Source: Candidatus Solibacter sp. | GTDB lineage: Bacteria > Acidobacteriota > Terriglobia > Bryobacterales > Bryobacteraceae | Reading direction: 5' to 3' | Assembly: GCA_017883345.1 (NCBI GenBank) | Contig: JADGNT010000367.1 | Location: 1 to 5,786 of the forward strand | DNA: 5,786 nucleotides | In this document: in pieces, positions 4,540 to 5,786 of the stretch | Position numbering within the stretch: the stretch's first letter is position 1 | Layout: every line of letters starts with the position of its first letter | The notes under the pieces: model-generated | What the model was told of the DNA's origin: nothing | The model's database searches: none | The model's input: the letters and a program-made list of their open reading frames with translations, nothing else | Translations under genes and position numbers: made by a program

Positions 4540-5786
4540 GTGCAGGTCCTCCTGGTCTCCACCTACGAAATGGGCCGCCAGCCCTTCGGCCTCGCCTCTC
4601 CGGCCGCCTGGCTGCGCGCTGCAGGCCACGACGTCACCCAGGCCGACGTCTCCTGCACCCCCATGCCCAGCCACGCCGTGGAGACCGCCGGCCTGATCGC
4701 CTTCTTCCTCCCCATGCACACCGCCACCAAGCTCTTCCTCCGCCTGGTGGACCGCATACGCACAGTCAACCCCCGCGCTCACCTCTGCGCCTACGGCCTC
4801 TACGCCCCCCTCAACGAGCGCCTCCTCCGCGGCGCCGGCGTCGCCACCATCCTCGGCGGCGAATTCGAATCCGGACTCCGCGACCTCGCCCGCCACCTCT
4901 CCGAAAACACCCCCGGTCCCACCGCCACGCCCGTCCCGAGACTCCCCGTCATCTCCACCGATCGCCAGCAGTTCCTGGTCCCCGACCGCAAGGGACTGCC
5001 CCCCCTCGGCGCCTACGCCCAACTCGTCGTCAAGGACGGTACCCGCCGCGTCGGCTACACCGAAGCCTCTCGCGGCTGCAAGCACCTCTGCCGCCACTGC
5101 CCCGTAGTCCCTGTCTACCGTGGCCTCTTCCGCATCGTGCAGTCCGATATCGTCCTGGAGGACATCCGCCGCCAGGTCGCCGCCGGCGCCGCCCACATCA
5201 CCTTCGGCGACCCCGATTTCTTCAACGGCCCCGGCCACGCCATCCCCATCGTCGAAGCCCTCCACCAGGAGTGGCCCTGGCTCAGCTACGACGTCACCAT
5301 CAAGGTCGAGCACCTCCTCCAGCACCGCGACCTCCTCCCCATCCTCAAGCGCACCAACTGCGCCTTCGTCACCAGCGCCATCGAATCGCTCGACGACACG
5401 GTCCTCGCCAGGCTCGACAAAGGCCATACCCGCGCCGATTTCCTCGAAACCGTCGCCCTCACCCGCGCCATCGGCCTCCCGCTCGCCCCCACCTTCATCC
5501 CGTTCCACCCCTGGACGACGATCGAGAGCTATCGCAAATTCCTGCGCACCTTGGTGGAACTCGACCTCAGCACGCAGATCACTCCCATCCAACTGGCCAT
5601 CCGCCTGCTGATCCCGGAAGGCTCGCTGCTGCTGGAACTCCCGGAAATTCGCAAACTGGTGGGCCTGTTCGATCCGCGCGCGCTCTACTACCCCTGGCAC
5701 AATCCCGACCCAGCCCTGGACGCCCTCGGTTCCACGATTCAGGAGACCATCAAGCGCGAAGAAAAGCGCCGCACCCCGCGCGCCGA
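4540..5786 (+). CDS. B12-binding-like radical SAM protein, probable CUAEP/CCAEP-tail family; C-terminus outside window
   Basis: From GTG 4540 the frame is open for 415 codons to the window edge. Residues 1-130 look like a Rossmann-type cobalamin-binding domain without a clear DxHxxG motif (VLLVSTYEMG, QPFGLASPAAWLRAAGHDV, FFLPMHTATKL, AHLCAYGLYAPLNE, LGGEFE). The radical SAM core begins at residue 173 with YTEASRGCKHLCRHCPVVP; C180, C184 and C187 form the CxxxCxxC site for the 4Fe-4S cluster that cleaves SAM. GDPDFFNGP (223-231) takes the GGEP position, followed by VTSAIESLDD and ARLDKGHTRADF (about 280-302). I recognise this combination, from memory, as the family named for a C-terminal CUAEP or CCAEP tail, in which U is selenocysteine. 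The tail would be past the window, so this is unconfirmed, and the reaction is unknown. The GTG start fits the family N-terminus; only a weak GGAAG precedes it. CATAAT at 4528-4533 would place transcription start near the GTG, so a leaderless mRNA is possible. Codons strongly favour C in third position, which produces a long false antisense frame. Confidence 0.88.
   Translation, partial: MQVLLVSTYEMGRQPFGLASPAAWLRAAGHDVTQADVSCTPMPSHAVETAGLIAFFLPMHTATKLFLRLVDRIRTVNPRAHLCAYGLYAPLNERLLRGAGVATILGGEFESGLRDLARHLSENTPGPTATPVPRLPVISTDRQQFLVPDRKGLPPLGAYAQLVVKDGTRRVGYTEASRGCKHLCRHCPVVPVYRGLFRIVQSDIVLEDIRRQVAAGAAHITFGDPDFFNGPGHAIPIVEALHQEWPWLSYDVTIKVEHLLQHRDLLPILKRTNCAFVTSAIESLDDTVLARLDKGHTRADFLETVALTRAIGLPLAPTFIPFHPWTTIESYRKFLRTLVELDLSTQITPIQLAIRLLIPEGSLLLELPEIRKLVGLFDPRALYYPWHNPDPALDALGSTIQETIKREEKRRTPRA

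Noticed and set aside
5120..5611. 163-residue + strand frame inside the radical SAM gene
   Set aside because: It is a Ser/Pro-rich low-complexity shadow in another frame of the real coding sequence.
4417..5700. 427-residue open frame on the - strand
   Set aside because: It is antisense to the radical SAM gene. The Gly/Ala/Glu-rich composition follows from the strong C-ending codon bias of the real gene.

Overview
The window is a high-GC stretch of bacterial chromosome or contig. By eye it is about 65% G+C over the metabolic genes and visibly lower over the leftmost defence-type gene. The nadA and moaA proteins and the divergent radical SAM protein resemble Acidobacteria (Solibacter/Bryobacterales-like) versions as I remember them. 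That lineage guess is an inference from protein flavour only.

Layout from left to right. Positions 1-131 hold an internal piece of an ammonium transporter gene on the + strand. It stops abruptly at a junction near 122-131, where it meets the truncated 3' end of a gene on the - strand. That gene (1389 down to about 122) encodes an McrB-like AAA+ restriction NTPase with an Mrr-type N-terminal domain. It carries a one-base frameshift near 510-513 and lacks everything after Walker A and the following conserved block. Upstream of its start (1390-1470) is an AT-rich spacer with a perfect 17-base palindrome. Next, still on the - strand, is a UPF0175 antitoxin / DUF3368 PIN-domain toxin pair (2274 to 1471). 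Then come moaA (3369-2368) and nadA (4309-3380), which form a compact two-gene unit read nadA then moaA. A divergent intergenic region rich in stem-loops (4310-4539) separates nadA from a + strand radical SAM gene that starts at GTG 4540 and runs off the window at 5786.

How it works together. nadA (quinolinate synthase, NAD biosynthesis) and moaA (first step of molybdenum cofactor synthesis) encode iron-sulfur enzymes, and the divergent gene encodes a third. It is a radical SAM protein of a B12-binding-like type that I recognise as probably belonging to the CUAEP/CCAEP-tail family, some members of which are selenoproteins; the diagnostic tail lies beyond the window. The left half (about 122-2300) is accessory: a broken modification-dependent restriction gene and a toxin-antitoxin pair, next to a breakpoint.

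The points most worth a second look are the radical SAM gene, the nadA leader (a Shine-Dalgarno sequence able to pair with its exact complement next to the AUG, plus several hairpins), and the Amt/McrB junction with its nearby frameshift. I see no tRNA, rRNA, CRISPR array or complete insertion sequence.
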